Positions 30,746 to 40,574 of a stretch of DNA of 64,000 nucleotides are shown one piece after another. The stretch lies in contig NC_070570.1 of NCBI RefSeq assembly GCF_026914185.1, positions 5,022,001 to 5,086,000 on the forward strand, read 5' to 3'. The notes under the pieces were generated by a model. It did no database searches. It was not told the origin of the DNA and was given only the letters and a program-made list of their open reading frames with translations. Source of the stretch: Puccinia triticina (lineage: Eukaryota > Basidiomycota > Pucciniomycetes > Pucciniales > Pucciniaceae). How positions within the stretch are numbered: position 1 is the first letter of the stretch; the number at the start of each line of letters is the position of its first letter. The position numbers and the translations under genes were made by a program.

Positions 30746-33700
30746 TCACCTGGAGTGGTATTCCTTGACATGAGTTGCAGCAAACCTTCTGGCCAATTCT
30801 GTGCCATCCAATTCTTCCAAGATGTAAGATCCTCCTGGGTTTTGAGCTTTGATTCTGTAAGGACCATTCCATTTATTTTCAAAGAGCTTGCCAAATTGAG
30901 AGTCCAGAGATTTGTTATACACTACTACTAATTGACCTTTCTTTAGTGGCTGCCTTGATGTTTTCTTTTTGTTCCAATAATCCACAGAGTTTTTCCTGGA
31001 ATCCATGAGCTGCTGGTGTGCTTGCTGCAAGATGGTATCCCTGTTTTCAAGCTGCTGAGTCCTAGCCAATAAAAGATCCTGAGTTGATTCTACCTTTGAC
31101 CAATCCACTCCAAAGAAGGTTTCCAATTCTAAATCAATGGGTAAGATGGGGGGCTGTCCAAGAACTAGCTCATAAGGTGAGTAACCAGTTGATCTCTTGG
31201 TGGAAATTCTGTCTGCAAATAAAACTAAAGGTAAATAATTCCTCCACTTCTTGCCTTCTTTTCCACAGAGCTTGACCAAGGTATCCTTAATTGCCTGATG
31301 TCCTCTTTCTACCATACCATTTGCTTCAGGATAATAAGGGGTGGTGACTTTGATTTTGATTCCAGATTCCAGAAGGGATTTTTAAAATTGTTGTCCAAAT
31401 TCAGAGCCTCCATCCACTGTGACTGACCAAGGGGCTCCATATCTGTAGATCCAGTTGTCCAAGAACCACTGAGAGATTTTCTTTGCCTGAATCTTTTCTA
31501 GTCCAACTGCCTCTACCCATCCAGAAAGGTCATCTCTTGCAATTACCAGGTACTTCCATTTGCCAGCTTTGATGTGAACTGTATCCAAACTGACTCTTCC
31601 AAAGATGGTTGCTGCTCCTGTAGGTTTCTTGGGTTCCATTGGCAATTTTGAACTCCTCTTCTGGCAAGCTTCACAAGACTGGACCCACTTGGTAACACCT
31701 CTCTTGAGACCTGGCCACCAAAATCTGAGTTTAATTCTTCTGTAGGTTTCAGCAATACCTCTGTGGCCTAAGGATTCATGAAGGGAATTGAGGATGGATT
31801 TCTGAGCTGAAGGAGAGGTGACTACTATCTGGGAGAATGGTTTGTTGATCCTGTGCAAGACTCCATTGGAAAGGAAAAAGTTGGCTGATTTGTGCAAAAT
31901 TTGCTTGAATTCCAGGCTGCTGCATCCTGGAGGTTTGTTCATGGTTGAAAGGTATTCCTGGAGATGCTTCCAAATTCCTTGCTGCAAGTTACTTACCCCC
32001 TCCCCCAACTGAGCTGATGTCCCCAGAAGCAGGCCAAAAGAAGAATGTTTAGTTCCAAATCCAGGGTGAGGTTTGATCCAGGTTTCATCTTCATCAAAGC
32101 TAGGACAATCATCTTCATCAGAATCAGGGGGTCTTCTTGAAAGTCCATCAGGTAAGGTGAAATTTTTTCCAGGAGTGTGAACAAGGTCATAGGAGAATAA
32201 CTGAATAAATCCAATCCATCTGTTCATAGGGGCATTGGGAAGTGAAGGGTTGTTGATCATTCCAATAAGGCACTGGGCATCCACTCTGAGTTGAAAATGT
32301 TGACCCCACAGTTTGGTTTGAAGTTTCTTGAGGATCTTGGCAACACCACAGAGTTCTAATTTGGATTGTGAGTACTTTGATTCCCTGGGTGAAAAGACTA
32401 CTGACTCATATAACACAGGCCTATCCAATCCATCAGAATCCTGTTGAGTAAGAACAGCACCTGCAGCAATAACACTGGAGTCCACTGAGAGTTTGATTAA
32501 GCCAGCATCAGGTCCATAGTCCAATTTCTTTAGGGTGATATCAGTTCCAACAATCCTTTTAAGGTCCTCAAAGGCATCCTGGCAATCTTCAGTCCAATCC
32601 CAAGAGGAGTCCTTCCTGGTGAGTCTTCTGAGTGGAGCAGTAATGGTTGAGTAATTTTTAATTAACATTCTAACATATACACAGATACCTAGGAATCCTC
32701 TGACATCTGAAGGAGTGGTGGGAGTTGGCCAGGTTTCAATTTTGTTGAGCTTCTTGATGGATATCCTTCTGCCTTCCTTACAAACCACATGGCCAACCAG
32801 ATCCAGAGCAGGTACACAGCAAGCAAATTTCTTCCCAGAGATGGTGAGTCCAGCTTCTTCAATCCTGAAAAGAATCCTTTCCAGAGTAATGGCATATTCA
32901 TAGATAAATCTTCTGATCTGGGGGTTGTCCTTTAGAGTTTCTTCATTGTAGTCAGAGGTTGGTCCCTTTATACCTCCATCATCCACAAAGATTCCCATAT
33001 GTTGAGGTAATTCATCCTGGAGTATCCACATCATTTGGGCCTGGTAAACTGCAACTGAATTGGTGGCTCCTTGGGGTAATCTGGTAAGTTGAAATCTTCC
33101 AAGGGGTGTTTCAAAGGTGGTCAAAGGTCTGGATTCTGGAGCTAATTCTCTTTCATCATATCCTCCCATAATATCACCTAGTCCATAGCAAGCCCTTCCA
33201 GTGAATGATTCAATGAGTTCCTCTGTCTTTGGTGGTAGTCCAGCGTCCTTAATGGTGACTTTGTTGAGTTTCTGAAGGTCATGTACAATTCTGAGCTTAC
33301 CATCCTGCTTCTTTACACAAAATATAGGGCTGGAATAACTGGAAAAGGATTTTTCATAGAGGCCAGTGCTGAGTCTTTCTCTTACCAATTCTATAACCTG
33401 GTCTTTGATGGGTGCAGGGATTGGAATTGGTTTCTGTTGCCAAGGTTCATGGGGAATGACTGGAATGATATAAGGCTGTCCATAGGTGTGTTTAAGAAGG
33501 CCTCTTTCTGTTTCTACAAAAGCCAAAGCACCTTGTCTAATCACAATTACCCATACCAGCAGGAGATATTCTTGAGGAGAAAGCCATCCAGGAGTTCCAA
33601 AATTGATGAGGTCCAGCCTTTCTTGAGTAATCTTGGAGGTAGGAGTGAATGGTGGAGGAAAAGGGCTTAAAGGAGTGAGGTAAGGATCTCTTGAGAGTGG

Positions 33701-33916
33701 TGGCCTTGATAATGGGGGATTGAGAGATAATGGCATTGGTTGGTTTACTGGTTTTATTTTTTTTAGAGTTGATTTATACTTTGCTGAATGAGTGACTACA
33801 GTGTGTTGCTTTTGGTTGTTTTCCAGGGTTGCAGTTGTAAGGGAAGGGAACTGAAAACCTGGTCTCAATCTAAAAAATTTACCAGTCCAGAATTGGAAGG
33901 TATGCTGGTTTCCCAC
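30746..33916 (-). pseudogene. Pol of gypsy element 2 (RT-RNase H-integrase) with one in-frame stop
   Basis: About 1,057 codons in one frame, interrupted only by TAA at 31382-31384. RT blocks include RLPQGATNSVAVYQ and the catalytic FVDDGG. RNase H shows LSVDSS, SKLELCG, RVDAQCLIG and the final LPDGLSRR aspartate. Integrase has an HHCC zinc region (LHESLGHRG ... CEACQKR), catalytic aspartates in VSLDTVH and VTVDGGSEF, and the glutamate in YYPEANGMVERGH. The stop lies between the second aspartate and that glutamate, so integrase would be truncated. The C-terminal tail (NKWNGPYRI) matches element 1. The pol frame is -1 to gag-protease. With otherwise intact motifs, this copy was probably active until very recently. 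Confidence 0.92.
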
Positions 33917-36282
33917 TTCTGATTACTGGGGAGTATGATTGGAACCAAAAAAGTCTGACCAGCTGAATCCATGATTGAAAGTGCTTCTCCTCTGGCTCCA
34001 TTGTAGTTGATGTTAGCTGAGACATCCATCAAGAAAGGCTTTCCAATAATCATCTGAACTGGTCCTTTGGCTACCCAGAAATGAACTGTCCTGACTACTT
34101 TCCCAATGGTTACCTCCACATCTTCAGCAATTCCAGGTATATCAGTAAGGTGACCTCCAATTCCTTTGAGCTTCATAGATTTAGCAGTGAGTACTAATCC
34201 AAGTTTATGTGCAAGAGTTTCAGGAATAATGTTGACCATAGAGCCAGTATCCAAGAGTGCTTGATGTTTCTCTCCTCCAATAGTGATGGTGATGTATCCA
34301 AGGGGGCAGGAGTAGTGACTAGTGGGTTGCTCCTGTGCTGGTTCTTCTCCATCCTCCATGTCTGTGAAGTTTGCTGATTTGACACCATCCAATGGGACCC
34401 TTCTGTTGGTTATCTTCTTCCTGATACAGTCAGTAACTCCTGGTGATATAGCAAAGATTTCTCCAAAGGCCAACTCCATCTTTCCTGCAGTCAACATCCT
34501 ACTAGCCACTTCCTCCTCAATTCCTGGGTACTCCTTGGCCAAAGTCTTTTCCAAATAGGTCTTCTTAACTGGTTTGTCCTTAGGTGCAGTGGTTGAATCC
34601 TTGTCCTTATCCTGGAATCTGACTTGAGGGGAGCCTTTTGAAGTAGGGGATTTGGAAGCACTAGGAGTAGGGGGCTGTGTCATGTGAAGTAATTCCTCTG
34701 TATCCATGTCCATTAGGTCCTGTTTCTCCTTCCTGATCCTTTTGTCTGACTTGGCTGGTTCCTCCTCATCCTGATCCTTAGAGTTGTTTCTGGTCCTCTT
34801 TCCAAGGTCTGCTTCATAACTGTGGGTTTGATAATAGGCTGGGTCCTCCTCTAGTTGGCCAAAAGAAGATGTGAGCTTAGTTTTAGAGTACTCTTCCACT
34901 GGGGTTCTGATTGGTCTGCTTGGAATCCAGGGAATAACTGATTTTTCTGGAAGTCTGTAATCTCTGCCATCCTTGATAACAGCACCACTAGACATGTCCT
35001 GGGCAAGTTGAGAGCAGCTGTTGGTTCCATGGGTTTCCTGATGACAATAATAGCATTTGAATGGCCAGGTCCTAGCAGGTTTGTCCATGTGGGGAGGTAG
35101 TCCTTTGCCAGCAGTGAGGGATGCAAGTTGTTTGGTAAGGAGTTCCACTTGTTTGTCCAGAGAAATAGAAGCAGTAGGAGCAGTTCCCTGAGTAGCAGGT
35201 GTGGGTTTGAAGGTCCTAGGTGAGTTGTCCAAAGTGAATTTCTCTTCTGCCCTCCATTCAGTCCTTCTGTTGACCACTGATCTTGAGTAAACTTCCTGGT
35301 GAATGTAGGTAAGAAGAGTTTCAGTGTCTGGCAAGATATCACCTCCATCCTTTGAGGCTAGCATTTGATTGTCCCTCATCAAGCTCCTAGTAACTCTTTG
35401 ATCCAGATCCTTGTGAAGAGTTTCCAAAAAAAGGTGTCTGAATTCCTCCAGGCTGGTACTGTACCCCGTTCTTACCAAGTAGTGAGTGATGGTTTCAAAC
35501 TTGTTTCTGAATGTGTTGAAGGTTTCCAAGGTGCTGATTCCTCCATCCTGGGCAGATTTGTAGACTAGTTTCCTGAGATCCTCCCTGGTATATCTGACCA
35601 ATGGCTGAGAAGTTCCAAACCTGGTGAGTAGCTGTTTCTTCAGGGTTTCCCAATCCAAGTTTTCATGGCCTGACATGTCTTCCACTTCATCCTTAAGGTC
35701 CAACCCTTTGATAAAAGCAATGATTTGTCCAGCCAGTTCCTTAGAGTTAGCACCATCATCTCTTCCAGCACTTTCATACCTTCTAATGAACTTCTCCACA
35801 GGCATGTTGGTTTCATCAAAGAAGAGCTCTTTGTCCATGGGTTTGATCTTTACTCCTCTGCTGACAGGATCCTCATACCTAGGCATAGCTGGTTCCCTAT
35901 TTAAAAAGTGAGTGTTGGACCTGGTAGAGTGTGTTGAGTCATCCCTTTGGCGCTGGAACCTGGGAAAGCGGGGTGGTGGTGCATTTAAATCTTCTGAATC
36001 TTCTGAAAGCTGATTGGTATCTCTATATCCTGTGTATCTAGGGATACTGGAAGTCTGAGGTCCAGGTGGAGGTCTGTAAGAACTGGAGTTGACTTGTGGA
36101 GTAGAAGAACCCTGGGGATCTGGAGCATTGGAAGAAGGTTGATAACCTGGACCATTGGGAGGAACCTGAGTCTGACCAGTGTTGGAAGTGGTGGAGTCCT
36201 GAACTGCAGCATTACTGGATGGATCCACTGGAGGGTAAAGACTGGGAGCAACATTGGTGTTGGGAGATCCTTGGGCAGACAT
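33865..36282 (-). CDS. Gag-protease of gypsy element 2
   Basis: 805 residues from the ATG at 36282. A proline/serine-rich N-terminus is followed by the capsid-like region with KIKPMDKELFFDETNMPVEK (about 148-170), a CCHC knuckle CYYCHQETHGTNSC (about 410-425), a charged linker, and a retropepsin with QALLDTGSMVNIIP (catalytic DTG, about residue 685). The last codons read NFLD before the TGA; the AAT-TTT-TTA triplets form a -1 slippery site that links it to pol. Gag assembles cytoplasmic particles and the protease would process Gag and Gag-Pol. No disabling change was seen in this frame. Confidence 0.93.
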   Translation of the reverse strand: MSAQGSPNTNVAPSLYPPVDPSSNAAVQDSTTSNTGQTQVPPNGPGYQPSSNAPDPQGSSTPQVNSSSYRPPPGPQTSSIPRYTGYRDTNQLSEDSEDLNAPPPRFPRFQRQRDDSTHSTRSNTHFLNREPAMPRYEDPVSRGVKIKPMDKELFFDETNMPVEKFIRRYESAGRDDGANSKELAGQIIAFIKGLDLKDEVEDMSGHENLDWETLKKQLLTRFGTSQPLVRYTREDLRKLVYKSAQDGGISTLETFNTFRNKFETITHYLVRTGYSTSLEEFRHLFLETLHKDLDQRVTRSLMRDNQMLASKDGGDILPDTETLLTYIHQEVYSRSVVNRRTEWRAEEKFTLDNSPRTFKPTPATQGTAPTASISLDKQVELLTKQLASLTAGKGLPPHMDKPARTWPFKCYYCHQETHGTNSCSQLAQDMSSGAVIKDGRDYRLPEKSVIPWIPSRPIRTPVEEYSKTKLTSSFGQLEEDPAYYQTHSYEADLGKRTRNNSKDQDEEEPAKSDKRIRKEKQDLMDMDTEELLHMTQPPTPSASKSPTSKGSPQVRFQDKDKDSTTAPKDKPVKKTYLEKTLAKEYPGIEEEVASRMLTAGKMELAFGEIFAISPGVTDCIRKKITNRRVPLDGVKSANFTDMEDGEEPAQEQPTSHYSCPLGYITITIGGEKHQALLDTGSMVNIIPETLAHKLGLVLTAKSMKLKGIGGHLTDIPGIAEDVEVTIGKVVRTVHFWVAKGPVQMIIGKPFLMDVSANINYNGARGEALSIMDSAGQTFLVPIILPSNQKWETSIPSNSGLVNFLD
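33871..33877 (-). promoter_or_regulatory. -1 ribosomal frameshift slippery heptamer T TTT TTA
   Basis: On the minus strand the gag frame reads AAT TTT TTA GAT TGA. T TTT TTA is a canonical -1 slippery heptamer placed in the correct zero frame, two codons before the gag stop. A -1 shift yields FFRLRPGF, exactly the frame of pol. Confidence 0.8.
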
Positions 36283-36506
36283 GATTGAAGCAGATAAGTT
36301 GACTCTAAATCTGAAGGGTGTTGAAGGTTGATAGTGGAGATGCTGATAGTGTTACTGTTGGTTGAAGTTGATTCTAAAAGCAGGGAGTTGATTTGTAAAG
36401 AAAGGAGTATGAGGAGTGTAGGTGAAGTAGTATGTAGCTGATGGTAAGAGTGTTACTAGAGCTGAAGATATCTGAAGTATAGAAAGGCCACTGTTGGGAC
36501 ACCACT
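36283..36506 (-). promoter_or_regulatory. Leader and primer-binding site of gypsy element 2
   Basis: PBS TGGTGTCCCAACAG begins two bases from the 5' LTR. It would pair with a tRNA ending CTGTTGGGACACCA; the tRNA was not identified. The rest of the leader is simple AT-rich sequence. Confidence 0.75.
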
Positions 36507-37469
36507 TGTGGAACTACTCAAGGGGGAGAATAGAGCTTGGAAGGGAAATGGATAGCAACACTAGTACTAATGTAAGCTATGCAAGGGTGCTGATGAGGCT
36601 GCCTTCCTGACTAATGCTGAGGGGATGAGAGTAACACTAAGAAAAAGAAGAAAAAGGTGTGGCTGATTTCTGCTTGATCTTAGGAGCTAGTACTATGAGC
36701 TTTAACTACTGACTACTGAGGGTAAGAGAGTTGGAGGAGTGATGAGTGTGGGGAATGCAATGGCAAGGTTTAATGGCAAGGGGTTGATGAGAATGGGCAC
36801 TTATAATTTCTGTGTCTAAAATTATATATAAATTCTGCATAAGGTACAAGTGAGGGGGGAAAGACAGTTCTTATATGAAGGAAGGATGAGCACAGACAAT
36901 AAGGAGTTCTGGCTATGAGAATGAAGGTTGTACAAATGAGGAAGAGTGATGTGAACATAGTAACAGTATGTAATGATGAGCAATGCTGAAAGGGAAATGC
37001 TGGTTATGGGAATAAAAGAATGTACTAATGGGGAAGAGTGATGAGAACATAGTAACTACTTGTAATGATGAGCACTACTGAAAGAGGTAAGCACAGATCC
37101 AATGATGTAATGTGTACAATAGGCATAGTACATAATGAGAAATGTATGTAAAGGGTTTAGTATGTGAGAATAAATATGTAAAAGGAATTTACTGTAATGA
37201 TTCAAGTAGGTTACTAATGAAATGAGTATTGTAACTAATGAAGAATGTAGGTTGTCTGTAAGTCTTATATCCTTATATAACTACTGAACCATTGAAGATA
37301 AGGGGGTACTATGTATGAGTGACTATAGGTGAAATTTGGCGTAGAATCTGAATATGCAATAATAATGAAGTATTTGTGAAGGGTTATGGGGGAAATGGGA
37401 AATGTAATGATGAATGTATGTAAAGAAAAGCAATAAAATACTACTTATGGTTTGGAATGGAGCACCACA
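36507..37469 (-). repeat. LTR of gypsy element 2 (5' LTR in element orientation)
   Basis: 963-bp partner of 26746-27708. It contains the transcription start region of the element by analogy; no TATA box is asserted. Confidence 0.95.
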
Positions 37470-38632
37470 CCGGGCGCGCCCGTTTTCCCAAAAAGGGGGG
37501 GGGGGGGGGGTGGCGCGCACCTTGTAGCACAAAAGTTTGCAGGGGGGGCGGCGCGTAGCCTAGAGCACTTTAGCTTGAGAATTTATATTTAGATACCCCT
37601 GGTTGTAAGGACTCCAATTAGGAGTCCTTCACTGTCCGTTGAGTGGGGGCACAGAGAGGGGGACCTTGAGACAACATCTAGTTCACAGGGCTGTATATTG
37701 CAGATGGAGGGGACAATCTGGCTCAGAGAGAAGGGGAATCAGTTCTCTGCTAAGTACAACTAGAAGAAGGAGAGAGTAAAAAGGAATAAAAAGGCTTACC
37801 TGGCTCAGAGAGAAGGGGAATCAGTTCTCTGCTGAGCCAGGGAAGGAAGGGGAACTGGCTATGTATCTAAGTGTGAAATGTCTTGTGTCACCTTGTGAAC
37901 CCCAAGTGAGGGAGGGGGTTTACACTGGAATTTTTGATATTCATTCAACTGAGTACTACTGACGGGGGGAATGCAAGAATCAATGAGAGTATCAAAAAAT
38001 TCTTGTGCAGTTTGCTTTTCACATCAAAACTCAGCCCTACTCATACCCAGTCCACCGTGATTGGAGTCAAGAGATCTCAAGCACCTGATCTGTAGACCAG
38101 TTCTCCTTCCCTTCATCTTTTTTATTCTTAGCTATCATTATTCCACCAACTAGAACCTGGAGTCAAGGGACTGTTTTCAATGATGATGGCAATGAAAACC
38201 AAAACATGCAATAAAATTTTGCCAAAAACTTTGAAGATGATGGCTCAAATCAAATTACATCTTCTTCAAAGTGACCCCTTATTAGGCTCCAGAAGAATGA
38301 AAAGCAAAGCTGCCTTGAATTCAACCAAAGATAGCTTGGAATATGAAAACATTTTACAACTTGTTTCTAACACCAGCAGAACTTAAACTTGAGTCTCTGC
38401 AAAGAAGGAATATTTACCAAGAGCCAGAACTCAACACTTACTTCAAGAGAAGATGCCTCCATGGACACAATATTTGACTCTGATTTGATGGAAAATCCTC
38501 CTGAGCAGCACAGAAATGTAATTTACATTAATGCAATTGAAGACAACATGTTGAGGTGGAACAGGCTAAGAGAGGACTGAAAGTCACAGACGCTGGGTCT
38601 TGTGACAGTGACTGGACACAAAGATAAAGTGG
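37470..38632. other. Non-coding stretch with G-run and small duplications
   Basis: CGGGCGCGCCCG palindrome at about 37471, a run of 16 G at 37495-37510, and two copies of CTGGCTCAGAGAGAAGGGGA (about 37720 and 37801), the second closing with an inverted GAGCCAGG. Short frames at 38180-38580 are not supported as genes. Confidence 0.5.
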
Positions 38633-39695
38633 TGTGGTATGCTTTATGGTTACCCATCTAGCCCATTTCAAAATTTCCTTTTTTCTCATGTGTACACTCT
38701 CAAATCAACCAATACGGCAACACCAATGGATTCTACGGCCAAAACTACACAGTACACCATGGACAACACACCTTACACCCCTCTGGATCAGAAGATGCAA
38801 CCCCTTCAAGACACCATGATTCAGTTACATACACACAAAACACCATACTCAGGTCATGTAATCCGTTACATGAACCACACTTAATCAGGACATGTAATCA
38901 GTTACATGGACCACCCTGACAGCTTGTGTACCCTTTACATGTACTTTACCTCATCAGCTGCACTCATTACATTGTGCTATGCACATGTCATGCAGTGTCA
39001 TGCAGTGTTCTGCACAATTGATGCAGGCTTATGCAGTCTTATGCAGGTGCATGCAGACTAGTGTAATAGGGGCTGCAGTCTGACAGTTGACAGATGACAT
39101 TAGGCAGATGTCAAGATAGCAAAAACCCCTCATGCAGCTTGCAGATGACATCATTTGATAGGCCAGGCCTGCTAAAACATCTCACCTATTATCTCTCACT
39201 AGCCAAATTCCCACATATGACCTGTCAACTACCAGCCAAAATACCTCATTGTAGCTTTCAGGGCAGCTAAAAACCCTCATTTTCTTGCTCCCCTGGAGCT
39301 AAAATCCCTCACTCTTTTCTATTGAAGGAGGCTCTCCTCCCCCCCCAGTTGTAATTTCTCTCAGCAAACTACTTGCACTCAGCTTACCCCATAACAGTAC
39401 AATACTTGCTCACTCTACAGTATTAGCCCCACTCTATATTGTGGTTTTACACCCTTACATACAAATTACAACTTCATTACAACACTTACACATCAGCTAC
39501 ATCACCATAACCCTTAAGCCACCTGCTCAAAGTAGGCTATCTTTTGATACACCTCCACTATCACTACATAAACCTTCCAATTGTAGATTGGGGGGCTTGT
39601 TTTAGTGTCTAGTGACCCAGGAAAGGCAGAGGTAACCTCATTCATCCCTTTCCGCACTCAGCAAAAGGTTCTCAGGAACACTTTTGAGCTTTACA
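38633..39695. mobile_element. Probable solo LTR (about 1.06 kb)
   Basis: Starts TGTGGTATGC and ends GAGCTTTACA, flanked by GTGG (38629-38632) and GTGA (39696-39699), one mismatch. Its body shares phrases with the clearer solo LTR at 61166-62347: CCCTCAT runs after CATGCAGC, and CCTGGAGCTAAAATCCCTCA followed by AAGGAGGC and a C-run. Many CATG and ATGCAG motifs repeat at 38840-39060. No coding content. Confidence 0.45.
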
Positions 39696-40574
39696 GTGAT
39701 TCTGATTCAGTGAGGAGAGCACCTTGGATCTGAGGCACCATAGACTAGATACAATGTGTAGTTTGGATAGAAGCATACACTAAGTATAAAGATCTCAACA
39801 CAACAAAGCTTAGGAATCCAACTGGGATCCACAAGATCTCTGGGTCTCTCAATCTCATTCCCTATCATGTTCTCTCCCTTGTGTTGCATGTACCTACTTA
39901 GAACAGTGTTATGAAAACAAAAATATCATCTCTTCTCTCTAAAAAGAAAAAAAAAACACCGAAACTGGGGCCCCGGCGCGCCCGGGGCGCCCCCTGCCAA
40001 AGGCGCCATGTTTTGGCACCAAAGTGCGCGCCCGCAGGAGCGCACTTTTTCAAATGTGGCGCCAACAACCATACTCAAGAGGCCCTCAAGGCCCCAAAAA
40101 AATTGAAACATATTTAGAGAGACACTTCATTATCTTGTGCATCTCTTTTCCCCCCAAAACTTTATCACTTAATGAGATATTCAATGCATGTGGCCAGAAA
40201 GGATTGAAAATTCTGTTTTTCTTATTCTCTACCCCTGCAGGGGTGTCTTAGAACATAGATCCCCCCTTCAAAGGTTCTCTGCAGGACAGCCCCCCCCCCC
40301 TTCAAATATGGTCAGGCCTAGGGAAATATTACTCCCACAGGGACCCTGTGATAGAGATAACAGTGTTTTACCACTCTGTAGCAGTGTTTCACTTATTGTA
40401 CACGGCACATGCTGTCTACCAAAAACTGCTTGATTGCACATTTTCCCTTTTCACTACACCCACAGTTTTTTTCTCCTGCTTTCTCTCCATCCCAAATCTT
40501 CTAACAAACTGATCATCTCATTCAACAAGATCAGAACTCGCCATAAACCATTCCAATCATAAAGAAAAATACCA
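39696..40574. other. Upstream region of the first large secreted-protein gene
   Basis: It contains a GC-rich island at 39966-40068 with GGCGCGCC-type palindromes, C-runs at 40261 and 40291, and then AT-rich promoter-like sequence. No discrete promoter element can be assigned. Confidence 0.4.

Larger units (their letters stand above)
26746..37469 (-). mobile_element. Ty3/gypsy LTR retrotransposon 2, nearly intact (10.7 kb)
   Basis: LTRs 26746-27708 and 36507-37469 (963 bp each; one difference noticed, GTATCTAAA versus GTGTCTAAA). Ends TGTGG...CCACA. Flanks are CCTGG and CCGGG, a target duplication with one mismatch or a changed site. PBS TGGTGTCCCAACAG (36491-36504) lies two bases from the 5' LTR; polypurine tract GTTGGGGGAGGA abuts 27708. 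In element order: gag-protease 36282-33865, pol 33916-30746 in the -1 frame with one stop, then a 3-kb 3' region with an antisense intron-containing gene. Near-identical LTRs indicate a recent insertion. Confidence 0.95.

Noticed and set aside
37495..37510. G16 run as a possible regulatory quadruplex
   Set aside because: A simple homopolymer next to an insertion boundary; nothing nearby suggests a regulated gene.
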